Assembly (NCBI GenBank): GCA_041871065.1 | Contig: CP168942.1 | Location: 1,396,501-1,460,500, forward strand | DNA length: 64,000 nucleotides | DNA from: Weissella confusa | GTDB taxonomy: Bacteria > Bacillota > Bacilli > Lactobacillales > Lactobacillaceae | Reading direction: 5' to 3' | Shown here: positions 34,769-46,958 of the stretch, one piece after another | Layout of the letters: each line of letters starts with the position of its first letter | Position numbering within the stretch: the first letter of the stretch is position 1 | Made by a program: the position numbers and the translations under genes | Notes under the pieces: generated by a model | Told to the model about the DNA's origin: nothing | Databases searched by the model: none | The model's input: only the letters and a program-made list of their open reading frames with translations

Positions 34769-35398
34769 TTAAGCTTCTTCTGACAAGCCCTTCTTGTTCG
34801 TCTCAGACAAACCACCCTCGGGTTCCAAAACTTCAGCCGTTACTTGCTTTGCTTCTTCAACCGCAACTGGTTCTTCCAAGTCTTCAAATGCTTCTGACAA
34901 TGAAGGTGCCGTTGGATCCAAGACGATATCAATGTCTTCATCTTCAAGCTCAGGTGCTACCTTAGCACGAACTTGATCCTTCACTTCGCTAGCCTTTGAC
35001 TTTGCTTGATCAGCCAAATCTTGTGCTTGCGCCTTCAAATCATCAGCCTTCGCACGCAAACCGGCCGTCTTCTCGTCAGCTTGCGCCTTAAGTTCATCGG
35101 CCTTGGCACGCAAGCCAGCTGTCTTCTCATCAGCTTGCGCCTTCAAGTCAGCTACCTTGCCATCCAAGCCCTTCTCGGCAACAAAATCGTCAGCGCGATC
35201 ACGAACAGATGCCACCGCATCAGTTGCTGCATATGTGTAATCAACCGCCTTGTCGCGAACGTCAACAACGATGTCGTCAACCTTAGCCTTCAACTTTTCT
35301 TGTTCTGCTGGTGACAAGCTCTTGAAGTAGGCGTATCCAGCCGCAGCTGCTACACCACTAAACAACAATCCTGCCAAAAATCCTTTTCCCTTAGACAT
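34769..35398 (-). CDS. YtxH domain protein with heptad/apolipoprotein-like repeats
   Basis: The 209 residues begin with a short membrane segment of the YtxH type (GFLAGLLFSGVAAAAGYAYF, 6-25). An extended charged helical region follows with repeated LKAQADEKTAGLRAKAD(E/D) blocks (two near-identical copies at about 88-123), then an acidic tail. YtxH proteins are general-stress proteins in Bacillus. The gene follows the DUF948 gene by 28 nt, the usual partnership of these two families. Confidence 0.85.
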   Translation of the reverse strand: MSKGKGFLAGLLFSGVAAAAGYAYFKSLSPAEQEKLKAKVDDIVVDVRDKAVDYTYAATDAVASVRDRADDFVAEKGLDGKVADLKAQADEKTAGLRAKADELKAQADEKTAGLRAKADDLKAQAQDLADQAKSKASEVKDQVRAKVAPELEDEDIDIVLDPTAPSLSEAFEDLEEPVAVEEAKQVTAEVLEPEGGLSETNKKGLSEEA

Positions 35399-35426
35399 GG
35401 TTAATACCCTCCTAATTTATATCTGA

Positions 35427-35816
35427 TTACTTTGTCGTTGATGATTGTGCCTTGCGCGCCTTGCGGAATCCATTAACCGCTGAGAACGCTGAAGCAACAC
35501 CAGCCCCACGTGAAGCAGCTGTTGACTTAACCTTCCCCGTCAAGTTGTGCGTTGCCGCATTCAACTCAGACACAGATGTCCCCAAATCTGCCACCGCTTG
35601 GAAAGCCGGATCAATTGTCGCTACCTTGCCATTAACATCGTTCAACAATGTGTTTGCGTTAGCTAAAATGTCGTTTGCCTCACGTGCAATGATATCCACA
35701 TCACGCGTAATGACCCCCAAAGTGCGTGTCAATCGAACCAAGAATAGCCCGATAAACAAGACCAACAACAATACCGCCACCGCAATGATAATCAACGCGA
35801 TTTGACCTGCTGTCAT
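35427..35816 (-). CDS. DUF948 domain protein
   Basis: The 129 residues consist of an N-terminal membrane helix (IALIIIAVAVLLLVLFIGLFLV), a coiled-coil region (about 35-95: DVDIIAREANDILANANTLLNDVNGK) and a Ser/Arg/Lys-rich end. This is the DUF948 pattern (YtxG-like), generally co-encoded with YtxH. Function unproven; stress-related in Bacillus. First gene of the pair. Confidence 0.87.
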   Translation of the reverse strand: MTAGQIALIIIAVAVLLLVLFIGLFLVRLTRTLGVITRDVDIIAREANDILANANTLLNDVNGKVATIDPAFQAVADLGTSVSELNAATHNLTGKVKSTAASRGAGVASAFSAVNGFRKARKAQSSTTK

Positions 35817-36126
35817 AGTTATTCCTCCAAGTTTCTTTATAGGTCTTATTCTAACTGTTTAAGCGCTTCCTTTCAATGAAAGTGATTTTAATGATATACG
35901 GCTGTATTGTGTATGAATTACGCATCTTATCAAAATGTTTCGGTTTTCCTTCACAGACTCTGTCACAAACGGCATAAAAACGTTACAAACGGGTTAAAAA
36001 CCCTTAAAAAACATTGAACTGCTCACAGTTTTTTGATAGATTGATAAGCGTTCGTTTGTGCACAGAAATGTGCAAACATTTGTTCTGGTTAAACAGTTAA
36101 AAATTATTTTCACATTTGGAGGAATT
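35817..36126. other. Intergenic region between DUF948 pair and glpF
   Basis: About 310 nt without a gene, holding the divergent promoters. A small inverted repeat GGGTTAAAAACCC lies at about 35993-36005. Sequence TTAAGCGCTTCC near 35860 resembles half of a cre site but matches the consensus poorly. A strong ribosome binding site (TTTGGAGGAATT) precedes glpF. Confidence 0.5.
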
Positions 36127-36846
36127 ATGGACCACTCATTAGTCGTACGTTTGTTCGCCGAGTTCTTCGGAACAGCGTTCTTGGTTTTGTTGGGTAACGG
36201 ATCAGTTGCCAATACCGAGTTGAAGAATACAAAGGGAGCTGAAACTGGTTGGTTGAACATCGCCGTTGGTTACGGAGCCGGTGTTGCCATCCCAGCTATG
36301 GCTTTCGGTGCTTTCTCAGCTCAAATCAACCCTGCCTTTACGTTGGCCTTGGCCGTTGTCGGTGACTTCCCATGGTCAGAAGTTTTGCCTTACATCATCG
36401 CGCAAGTTTTGGGTGCTATGTTCGGTCAACTTTTGGTTGTCGCTGCCTACAAGCCATACTTCGATTTGACGACAAACGTTGACGCGGTCTTCGCCCCATT
36501 CTCAACGACTGACGCTGCTAACTCACGCTTCAACGGATTCATCAACGAATTTGTTGGAACATTTGTTTTGGTATTCGCCGCTTTGGGAATTACGTCATCA
36601 ACTGAATACAAGGGTATTGCCGGTTTGGCATTGGGTGTCCTTGTTGCAACGTTGGTTACGTCATTGGGTGGTGCAACCGGTCCTGGTTTGAACCCTGCGC
36701 GTGACTTCGGTCCACGTTTGGTTCACGCCTTGTTGCCATTGAAGTTTAAGGGATCATCACACTGGGAGTATGCATGGGTTGCCGTTTTGGCACCTATCGC
36801 TGGTGGTATCCTTGCCTCAACTTTGTGGTGGACATTGTTTAAGTAA
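36127..36846 (+). CDS. glpF: Aquaglyceroporin (glycerol uptake facilitator family)
   Basis: MIP-family channel, 239 residues, six transmembrane helices plus two half-helices. The two NPA boxes are visible: AQINPAFTLA and GLNPARDFGPR, the second with the Asp/Arg-type context of glycerol channels. The start at 36127 is set by the TTTGGAGG ribosome binding site; the ORF extends upstream without support. Passes glycerol, water or small solutes such as dihydroxyacetone or lactic acid. Single gene with its own terminator. Confidence 0.92.
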   Translation: MDHSLVVRLFAEFFGTAFLVLLGNGSVANTELKNTKGAETGWLNIAVGYGAGVAIPAMAFGAFSAQINPAFTLALAVVGDFPWSEVLPYIIAQVLGAMFGQLLVVAAYKPYFDLTTNVDAVFAPFSTTDAANSRFNGFINEFVGTFVLVFAALGITSSTEYKGIAGLALGVLVATLVTSLGGATGPGLNPARDFGPRLVHALLPLKFKGSSHWEYAWVAVLAPIAGGILASTLWWTLFK

Positions 36847-36858
36847 GAACAGTTAATT

Positions 36859-36898
36859 AAAAGACGCTGACTTCAGAAATTTGAAGTCAGCGTCTTTT
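36859..36898. terminator. Bidirectional terminator between glpF and pepF
   Basis: Stem AAAAGACGCTGACTTC/GAAGTCAGCGTCTTTT. Confidence 0.9.
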
Positions 36899-36906
36899 TT
36901 TAGTTC

Positions 36907-38715
36907 TTATGCCAATTCATTAACAAGTGCTTCGAACTCGTTCAAACGTTCCTCGAAGACCTTGAATGTATCTTGTAGGTAATCTGGCTTGGTCATATCC
37001 AAACCAGCCTTCTTCATCACATCAATTGGGAATGCTGATGATCCAGCTTGCAAGTATTCCTTGTAAGCAGCGACTGCAGGCTCACCTTCAGTCAAAATCT
37101 TATCAGCCATCGCCGTCGCAGCTGCGAAACCAGTTGCATATTGGAAGACATAGAAGTTGTAGTAGAAGTGTGGAATACGCTCCCATTCGTGGGCGATTTC
37201 CTCATCAAACGTCAATTCTGGTCCATAGTAACGACGGTTCATCTCACCATATGCTTCATCCAAAACATCAGCTGTCAAAGGTGTTCCTTCAGCATCTGTT
37301 ACGTGCATCCATTGCTCAAATTCAGCAAATTGGGTTTGACGGAAGACTGTTCCCTTCACGCCATCCAAGTATTGATTCAAGATGTATGCGCGTAGCTTCT
37401 TATCATCAACCGTCTTCAACAAGTAATCCGTCAACAAGTTTTCGTTGGTTGTTGAGGCAATTTCAGCCAAGAAAATTGGGTAGTCACCGTAGTGGTATGG
37501 TTGGTTTTGACGCGTGTAGTATGAGTGCACTGAGTGACCCATTTCGTGAACAAGCGTGCTCAAGTTGTTCAAATTATCCACCCAGTTCAACAAAATGAAT
37601 GGGTTCGTGTCATATGAACCACCTGAATAAGCACCTGAACGCTTACCCTTGTTTTCAATCACATCAATCCAACGACTGTCAAAGGCCTTGTTCACAATAT
37701 CAAGGTAATCATCCCCCAATGGTGACAAAGCCTTCAACGCTTCAGCTTGGGCTGACTCATAATCAATGTCATAATCTGGTTCACCCAAAATTGGCGTGTA
37801 AAGATCGTATGAGTGTAGTTCATCCAAGCCCAACAACTTCTTACGCAAGCCAACATAACGGTGCAACAATGGCAACGCCTTGTTAACCTCAGCCACCAAG
37901 GTATCATAAACGACTTCAGGCACGTGGTTACCAGCCAAGGCAGCTTCACGCGCATTGTCATAGTGGTGCGCAGCGGCCATGAAGTTCTGCCCCTTTACGT
38001 GGTTACCAATCAATGAGGCAAACGTGTTTTCCAAAGCCATGTATGACTTGTAGAATGTTTGGAACGCGTTCTTACGGATTTCAGGATTCGTTGACTCCAA
38101 CAAACGTGAGTATACACCGTTAGACAACGTCTCCATTTCACCGTTTTCGTTTTCAACAGCATCGAATGCAATATCAGCGTTGTCCAATACGCCAAAGGTA
38201 CGTTGTGAGGCACCAAAGACATCACCCGCGGCTGCCAACAGTGACTCTTGTTCAGTTGGCAAGACGTGACCTTGTTGCGTCAAAATACTGTCAAAGTAGT
38301 GCTTGTAGTCTTGCAACTTAGGTTCAGCCGCGAAGAATTCTGACAATTCCTCTTCTGACAAGCTCAAAACGGCAGGGTCAAAGAAGGCAATCGCAGCTGA
38401 CACACGGGCAGCCAATGACTCAGCCATGTTGTTCAAGCCTTGGTAGTACGTGTTCGCCGTGTCTTGGTCAGACTTCATTGAGGCATAAACGTACAACTTT
38501 TCCAAATCTTGCATCAAGCCCAAGCCGTATTGCAACGCATTGTACAAATCCGTTGCCGAATTCGTCACGTTCGCTGCAAAGAACTCAGCTGACTCAAGAC
38601 GGTCTTCCAAATCTGCGAAGGCATCTTCCCACGCTTCGTCAGAGGCAAAGATTGTTGATAGATCCCAAGTCATTGACTCAGGCAACTCTTCGCGCAATGG
38701 TAATTCTTTTGCCAT
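36907..38715 (-). CDS. pepF: Oligoendopeptidase F (M3B)
   Basis: Cytoplasmic zinc metallopeptidase of 602 residues that cuts 7-17-residue peptides. The HEXXH motif is in TLVHEMGHSVHSYY and the downstream Glu ligand in FLAEIASTTNE. N-terminal helical domain typical of M3B (1-200). Start at 38715 (MAKELPLREELPE), ribosome binding site TGAGG; an upstream ATG would add five residues. Single gene, about 80 nt from coiA on the same strand. Confidence 0.95.
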   Translation of the reverse strand: MAKELPLREELPESMTWDLSTIFASDEAWEDAFADLEDRLESAEFFAANVTNSATDLYNALQYGLGLMQDLEKLYVYASMKSDQDTANTYYQGLNNMAESLAARVSAAIAFFDPAVLSLSEEELSEFFAAEPKLQDYKHYFDSILTQQGHVLPTEQESLLAAAGDVFGASQRTFGVLDNADIAFDAVENENGEMETLSNGVYSRLLESTNPEIRKNAFQTFYKSYMALENTFASLIGNHVKGQNFMAAAHHYDNAREAALAGNHVPEVVYDTLVAEVNKALPLLHRYVGLRKKLLGLDELHSYDLYTPILGEPDYDIDYESAQAEALKALSPLGDDYLDIVNKAFDSRWIDVIENKGKRSGAYSGGSYDTNPFILLNWVDNLNNLSTLVHEMGHSVHSYYTRQNQPYHYGDYPIFLAEIASTTNENLLTDYLLKTVDDKKLRAYILNQYLDGVKGTVFRQTQFAEFEQWMHVTDAEGTPLTADVLDEAYGEMNRRYYGPELTFDEEIAHEWERIPHFYYNFYVFQYATGFAAATAMADKILTEGEPAVAAYKEYLQAGSSAFPIDVMKKAGLDMTKPDYLQDTFKVFEERLNEFEALVNELA

Positions 38716-38792
38716 AATAGCTAACCTCATTTCAACTTTATAGTTGTTATTCTACACTTTGGGTTACGAAGTTGCACGTAGTAACGGAGGAG

Positions 38793-39803
38793 CTAATCTA
38801 ACACCGCAAATTTATGTTGGTAATCCGGGTACCATTCTGGCGCTCGGTTCAACCAAACCCGGTCACCCTGTCGTGTAATCACATCCGCCACCTGCCATTC
38901 CTGTAACAATTGATTCAACCATAAACTAACGGCCTCGTCTTGTTTGGTGGCACCAAATTCAAACCAAGCCTGCTGAATCAACACTTCCTGTAGTTGTTCA
39001 ATAGTCTGCGGTCCTTTTTCTAACGCCAACAAAACCGCTAATGACAACTCCCATTGCGTTGCACGCCCACCACCCGGCATTGCATTCAGACGATGACAAA
39101 TCCACGGCATCCCCACTAAACTACGTCCTAAACGATATAATCGTTTCTGCCAACGTCGACTAATGTCTGCACGTTGCGTCGCTAGCTGTTGCAATTTCAA
39201 TAATTGGCGATACGGATCGCCGACATCTTTTTGACCAACCCGATTACGACAATCAAGGCGCCACCATGACTGCCACTCAACACGATTGTTTTTTGGTCGC
39301 CAAAAGGCCACCTGTAAACTGTCACCACGAATCCGGGCAAACTTGGCCCAGGTGGCTTGTTGTAACTTTTTCTGCTGATAAGTTGGTCCCAATACCCAAA
39401 CGACATCCATCCCCAACGACTCAAACCCACGTGACCGTTCGGAAATTCGTTGGGCCGTTATTGGGGCGCATTGAAACTCAACCGCGATTTTTACATTATT
39501 GAAGGTCACAACTAAATCCGGGCGTTGCTGAATATCTGGTAGCCAAACTTCCAATTCAACCGTGCCACCAATATTTTCAAAAAAATCAGCCAATTGTAAT
39601 TTACCCAACAAATGATCGCGTGATTCTCCCTCAGCCAACGATTGGCAATCACGTAAGGTTACGTGTGAAAAATGTGGTGTTTTAATCGTCCCTTGTTTCA
39701 GTTGCACCTCACCCTCACAACCGGGACAAACGTAAACAGTCGTTTTCACCGCCACATCGGCTTTCACCAGTTCTACTGACCCATGCTTCTTTGCTATAAA
39801 CAT
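38793..39803 (-). CDS. coiA: CoiA-like competence protein
   Basis: The 336-residue product matches CoiA: an N-terminal domain with a zinc-type CPGCEGEV, HFSH and a RDC context, and then a nuclease-like core (ESRDHLLGKLQLADFFE ... LPDIQQRPDLVV ... VAVEFQC-type sequence KIAVEFQCAPIT) resembling restriction endonuclease folds. CoiA acts with RecA-dependent recombination of incoming DNA during transformation. Start at 39803, 6 nt after AGGAGG. A ComX-type combox was not found by eye, but promoter elements are weak here. Confidence 0.85.
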   Translation of the reverse strand: MFIAKKHGSVELVKADVAVKTTVYVCPGCEGEVQLKQGTIKTPHFSHVTLRDCQSLAEGESRDHLLGKLQLADFFENIGGTVELEVWLPDIQQRPDLVVTFNNVKIAVEFQCAPITAQRISERSRGFESLGMDVVWVLGPTYQQKKLQQATWAKFARIRGDSLQVAFWRPKNNRVEWQSWWRLDCRNRVGQKDVGDPYRQLLKLQQLATQRADISRRWQKRLYRLGRSLVGMPWICHRLNAMPGGGRATQWELSLAVLLALEKGPQTIEQLQEVLIQQAWFEFGATKQDEAVSLWLNQLLQEWQVADVITRQGDRVWLNRAPEWYPDYQHKFAVLD

Positions 39804-39870
39804 ATGCATCCTCCTAGTAATAAAGAGGTGCAGCCGGCCATATTTTCCAATCGACTTTTTGACAAAAGAA

Positions 39871-39903
39871 AAAGACTTATAAGTCATCTGACCTATAAGT
39901 CTT
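39871..39903 (-). terminator. Terminator of the beta-glucoside PTS operon
   Basis: AAGACTTATAGGTC...GACTTATAAGTCTT followed by TTTCTTTTG on the minus strand, just past the IIC stop. Confidence 0.85.
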
Positions 39904-39921
39904 AATTCTTAATCAACTTGA

Positions 39922-41283
39922 TTAGTTAGTTGCTTCTTCCAACTTTTCAATGTCTTCAGCTGATGGCTCTGCATCAACTTGCTCTTCAGCAAGCAAGACC
40001 TTGTCGTACTTACGAGCAAATGGCAAGTAAGTGAATCCAGTCATCACAAGCATCAAAGCTTGCCACAAAGCACCTTGCCATCCACCGACAATCAAACCAG
40101 AAATAATGGCTGGCGTCGTCCAAGGAACATACATTCCGTTAAATGGTGGGATGATACCGAAGTAAATTGCAAAGTAAGTAGCGAATCCTGAGATAAGTGG
40201 CGTCAAGATAAATGGTACGGCTAGCAATGGGTTCAATACCAATGGCAAACCGAACAAAATTGGCTCGTTGATGTTGAACAAAGCAGGAACGATTTCCAAC
40301 TTACCCAACGTCTTCATTTGAACTGACTTGGCGCGTACCAACATGAACACAACCAAACCAATCGTCATACCTGAACCAGTAACCGTGATAAATTGGTCCA
40401 TGAAGGCTTGCGTAACGATGTGACCACCGTTCTCCAACGTCAACTTTCCAGCCTTGTACAAAGCCAAGTTGTCGGCGTTGTTAGCCAATAGCAATGGCGT
40501 CATGATACCACCAACGATGGTTGCACCGTGGACACCGAAGAACCACAAGAACACTGGCAAGAAGGCAACAACGACAACACCCAAAGGTCCGTCAGTTGCG
40601 TGTTGCAAAGGTGTTTGGATCGTCGTGTAAATCCACTCTACCAAAGTCGTGTTGAATCCCAACTTGAAGATTCCGTAAACAGCAGTTGCAATCGTTACGA
40701 TAGCAGCACCTGGCACCAAAGCCGTAAATGATGCTGCAACGTTAGCTGGCACTTGTTCAGGCAACTTGATTGTGAAGCCCTTCTTCATGAACCATGAGTA
40801 ACCCCAACCAACAAGCAAACCAACGATGATGGCAACGATCATTCCCTTACCACCAAGCCAAGCCTTGTCGATAACACCTGACACTTGCCAAGCAGTTGAC
40901 GTCTTGTCTGGGTCAGCAATGTTCGTTACAGACTTGATTGTGTCTGGTTGCAACAAGATGTCGACAACAACGGCCAACAAACCGGCTGATACACCTTCGT
41001 ATCCTTCATCGCGAACCCATGAGTAGGCGATTCCGAATACGGCAAACAAAGCCATGATTCCAAATGATGCGTTATTTGCTTGCAAGAAGATAGGTCCTAG
41101 GCCAATCTTATCCAAGTAATCCGCAATTGGTTGGTATGGGAATTGTCCCAAGATCAAGAAAATAGCTCCAATAACGATGAATGGAATTGGGTAAAGCATA
41201 CCATTCTTAATCGCTGTAACCGCCTTCGTGTTAACGAATTTCATTACCGGCGGCAACAACTTTTCATTAATAAATGTATTCAT
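39922..41283 (-). CDS. celB: PTS cellobiose/beta-glucoside-type IIC permease
   Basis: Integral membrane sugar permease of the Lac/Cel PTS family, 453 residues with about ten membrane helices. The substrate-site signature INEPILFGLPLVLNP is visible. It imports beta-glucosides such as cellobiose with phosphorylation from IIB. Last gene of the operon GH1-IIB-IIA-GH1-IIC. Acidic C-terminal tail (VDAEPSAEDIEKLEEATN). Confidence 0.93.
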   Translation of the reverse strand: MNTFINEKLLPPVMKFVNTKAVTAIKNGMLYPIPFIVIGAIFLILGQFPYQPIADYLDKIGLGPIFLQANNASFGIMALFAVFGIAYSWVRDEGYEGVSAGLLAVVVDILLQPDTIKSVTNIADPDKTSTAWQVSGVIDKAWLGGKGMIVAIIVGLLVGWGYSWFMKKGFTIKLPEQVPANVAASFTALVPGAAIVTIATAVYGIFKLGFNTTLVEWIYTTIQTPLQHATDGPLGVVVVAFLPVFLWFFGVHGATIVGGIMTPLLLANNADNLALYKAGKLTLENGGHIVTQAFMDQFITVTGSGMTIGLVVFMLVRAKSVQMKTLGKLEIVPALFNINEPILFGLPLVLNPLLAVPFILTPLISGFATYFAIYFGIIPPFNGMYVPWTTPAIISGLIVGGWQGALWQALMLVMTGFTYLPFARKYDKVLLAEEQVDAEPSAEDIEKLEEATN

Positions 41284-41357
41284 GTTATTATCCTCATTCT
41301 ATGAATATATAGTATAAATTTTTAAAACCGATAGTTAACACCAATCCTCTATTAGAA

Positions 41358-43135
<1,778 letters not shown>

Positions 43136-43218
43136 AATTATTCCCCCATATGCTAATGACTGACTGGTCATTACGCTACCAGTCAGTCAAACCGTCATTT
43201 GTTACTGCTCAAATCGTG

Positions 43219-43536
43219 TTACATCATTGCTTCGGCTGCTGCCAAAACCTTGTCACCCTTCATCATGCCGTAGTCCATCATGTTGATAACATCCATTGGA
43301 ATACCAGCTTCGTCAGTCTTCTTCTTAACATCGTTCTTCAAGTAACCGACTTGAGGTCCAAGCAACAATACGTCAGGCTTGTGATCTGATGCCAACTCTG
43401 CATCAATATCTGACGTTGACTTTGCAAAAATCTCGTAGTCCTTACCTTCAGCCTTAGCTGCATCTTGCATACGCTTAACCAACATTGAAGTTGACATTCC
43501 TGCCGCACATGCCAACATAATCGTCTTGTCTGCCAT
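43219..43536 (-). CDS. celA: PTS cellobiose IIB component
   Basis: Cytoplasmic IIB, 105 residues, with the phosphorylated Cys10 in MLACAAGMSTSMLV and the downstream VLLLGPQVGYLK strand. Transfers phosphate to the sugar through IIC. Ribosome binding site GGAGGAAATAATT. Second gene of the operon. Confidence 0.94.
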   Translation of the reverse strand: MADKTIMLACAAGMSTSMLVKRMQDAAKAEGKDYEIFAKSTSDIDAELASDHKPDVLLLGPQVGYLKNDVKKKTDEAGIPMDVINMMDYGMMKGDKVLAAAEAMM

Positions 43537-43584
43537 AATTATTTCCTCCAGAAATACCTTTAATAAAAATTTTTTAGAATTAAA

Positions 43585-45349
<1,765 letters not shown>

Positions 45350-45350
<1 letters not shown>

Positions 45351-45380
45351 TGGCGTAATTCTTTTTCTTTAATTTATAAG
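45350..45380 (+). promoter_or_regulatory. Candidate promoter of the large structured RNA
   Basis: TTGGCG (45350-45355) and TATAAG (45375-45380) are separated by 19 nt, slightly long. An alternative TATATAT lies at 45384-45390. Transcription would begin near 45387, shortly before the first pairing element at 45404. Confidence 0.4.
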
Positions 45381-45387
45381 ATTTATA

Positions 45388-46040
45388 TATGGTCGAGTGT
45401 TTTGGTTTGTGGTGTTTTATTTGGTAGTAAGTGTCCGTCCTGACGGCCGGAGTGCTTGGCCCCTTCTAGGGCACGCTAACACGTCCAGACCATGACCTGC
45501 AGGGAGCGGAGTCCACGCCGTTGGCGCGTACGCCTTTACCTCCCGTGGCTCTAAGCGGTAAAACCGCTAAGAACCCACACCTGCGGGTCAAGGTCTGCAC
45601 GTGTCTATACGCGTGGCGGGGCCAAGCACAGCAGCCAAGCAATACTATGTTTTTTGGATGATCATCCACCACAAAACCGTAGGGTGAACGGTTTCCCCAT
45701 TTCTTTCCAGGTGGATGATAATCCGAAACTGACTAGAACATCCTGGCTGCTGGCATGGTGGGTATGGGGGCGGGGGTTCGGAGCTCCTGCGATATTAGCC
45801 GGTGACCAAGCAAGGACAGGAGCACCAGCAATCACTTAGCAGCAGTGGATTTCAAGGCGACAGGCGCAGAAACACGCTGAGGCTTAGTGAGAGCGGGACT
45901 CCGTTGCCACCAACTTATATTGCAGGACGGAGAACCCCCGCCCCCATATCCACCATGCCTCGACGCAACGCGTCGACACAAACCCCAACCCCCCAGTGAA
46001 CGACAAAAAAAGCACACAACCGAAAAATCGATTGTGTGCT
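45388..46040 (+). ncRNA. Large structured non-coding RNA (candidate; ROOL/GOLLD/OLE-like or new class)
   Basis: A GC-rich stretch of about 0.6 kb lies between an AT-rich promoter region and a terminator; no supported protein is encoded. Pairings read by eye: P1 GGTTTGTG/CACAAACC (45404-45411 with 45977-45984); TGCTTGGCCCC/GGGGCCAAGCA (45453-45463/45618-45628); ACACGT-CAGACC with GGTCTG-ACGTGT (45479-45491/45592-45604); hairpin AGCGGT/ACCGCT (45554-45568); a 14-bp helix (45656-45670/45710-45724) capped by AAACCGT/ACGGTTT; a 28-bp helix (45752-45779/45932-45959) with GCTCCTG/CAGGAGC inside; CGACGC-AAC-GCGTCG (45961-45975). The single G-U in the 28-bp helix would be an A-C mismatch on the other strand, which favours plus. 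P1 encloses 581 nt. It is not tmRNA, RNase P, 6S or SRP RNA by any motif I know. Confidence 0.72.
46011..46040. terminator. Terminator shared by mecA and the structured RNA
   Basis: Stem AGCACACAA(C/T)CG.../...CGATTGTGTGCT. The minus side has TTTTTTT (mecA); the plus side has TTTTGGGCTTTATT (weaker, 3' end of the RNA). Confidence 0.8.
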
Positions 46041-46053
46041 TTTGGGCTTTATT

Positions 46054-46797
46054 CTAGTTAAAGTATGACAACACTTGCGTCAATGCGTTTTCAGCGAAGA
46101 TCGTACGTCCGTGTTCTGCAAGCACTTCTGCTGCCACCGGCGTTACTTCACCATACTCACGTGCTACCGCGGTGATGTCTTGCAAACCAGTTTGTGATAC
46201 TGAATCATCGAATGACAACTCAAGGTAGTAAGCCTTGTTGTACTCGATAATCTTTGAATCACCAACTTCTTCTTGCATCATCTTAGCGAATTGGATGATG
46301 GCTTCAAAGTCGTTGAACTTCAAGATAACTTGACGGCGACCTTGCTTGTCACGTGCCAATTCACGAGCTGCATTAACCATTTGGTTGGCAGCTTGTTCTT
46401 CAGCACGGGCACGGCTGTTAGCCTTTGGCTTACGATCGCTTGTACCGTCATTATCAAGTAGTTGCTCCAACAAACTGTCTGAAACATCATCGTTGACGTC
46501 GCCCGCATCGCGATTTCCAAACATTGAGTTGATAACCCCATCCATCATGGCCTTATCACCAATGTTCTTTGAAATAAACAACTCCAAGCCATTTCGGTTT
46601 GGCAATACTTGGAAAGTGACAGCCTCATTGTTTTCAAAATCGTGCTCAACATCAACTTCTTCCAAGATATTGTAGAAGAAACGTTCAATTTCTTCCTGGT
46701 TGCCCAGCAAATCGATCACTGAGATACTGCGTTCTGCGAGATCGTCGTTAGTCACCACAACTCGAATTGTATCCTCGTTAATGCGTTCCATTTCCAT
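46054..46797 (-). CDS. mecA: Adaptor protein MecA
   Basis: Adaptor that delivers substrates (ComK/ComX, Spx-type) to ClpCP; 247 residues. N-terminal MEMERINEDTIRVVVTNDDL, an acidic linker (SLLEQLLDNDGTSDRKPKANSR) and a C-terminal ClpC-binding domain (about 135-247: VILKFNDFEAIIQFAK, YYLELSFDD). Ribosome binding site GGGAAGGGG. Beside spx, a regulator of the same proteolytic network. Confidence 0.95.
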   Translation of the reverse strand: MEMERINEDTIRVVVTNDDLAERSISVIDLLGNQEEIERFFYNILEEVDVEHDFENNEAVTFQVLPNRNGLELFISKNIGDKAMMDGVINSMFGNRDAGDVNDDVSDSLLEQLLDNDGTSDRKPKANSRARAEEQAANQMVNAARELARDKQGRRQVILKFNDFEAIIQFAKMMQEEVGDSKIIEYNKAYYLELSFDDSVSQTGLQDITAVAREYGEVTPVAAEVLAEHGRTIFAENALTQVLSYFN

Positions 46798-46915
46798 AAT
46801 TGGGCACCCCTTCCCTTCCCGCTATTCGGGAACTTATCTTTGTTAACCATTATAACAAAGTTACTGATTAATAGTCGATATATTAGTGTTTTAACCACCA
46901 ATTTGGGCTAAAAAA

Positions 46916-46936
46916 GAGGCCACACCCAGCAGCCTC
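46916..46936 (-). terminator. Terminator after spx
   Basis: GAGGC/GCCTC stem with TTTTTTAG on the minus strand. Confidence 0.6.
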
Positions 46937-46958
46937 ATTTTATGTATGGGTTAGGATG

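Noticed and set aside
45752..45959. Insertion sequence or MITE flanked by 28-bp inverted repeats
   Set aside because: No target-site duplication seen, no transposase, single G-U favours RNA, and further helices lie outside the arms.
45654..46017. Short ORFs of 61-65 residues on both strands within the structured RNA
   Set aside because: No ribosome binding sites, odd composition (Arg/Pro/Ser-rich), mutually overlapping; the stretch is better explained by RNA pairing.
45388..46040. tmRNA, RNase P RNA, 6S or SRP RNA
   Set aside because: None of the recognisable motifs (tmRNA tag frame and ends, GAGGAAAGUCC of RNase P, SRP GGAA/ GCAA loop arrangement) is present on either strand.
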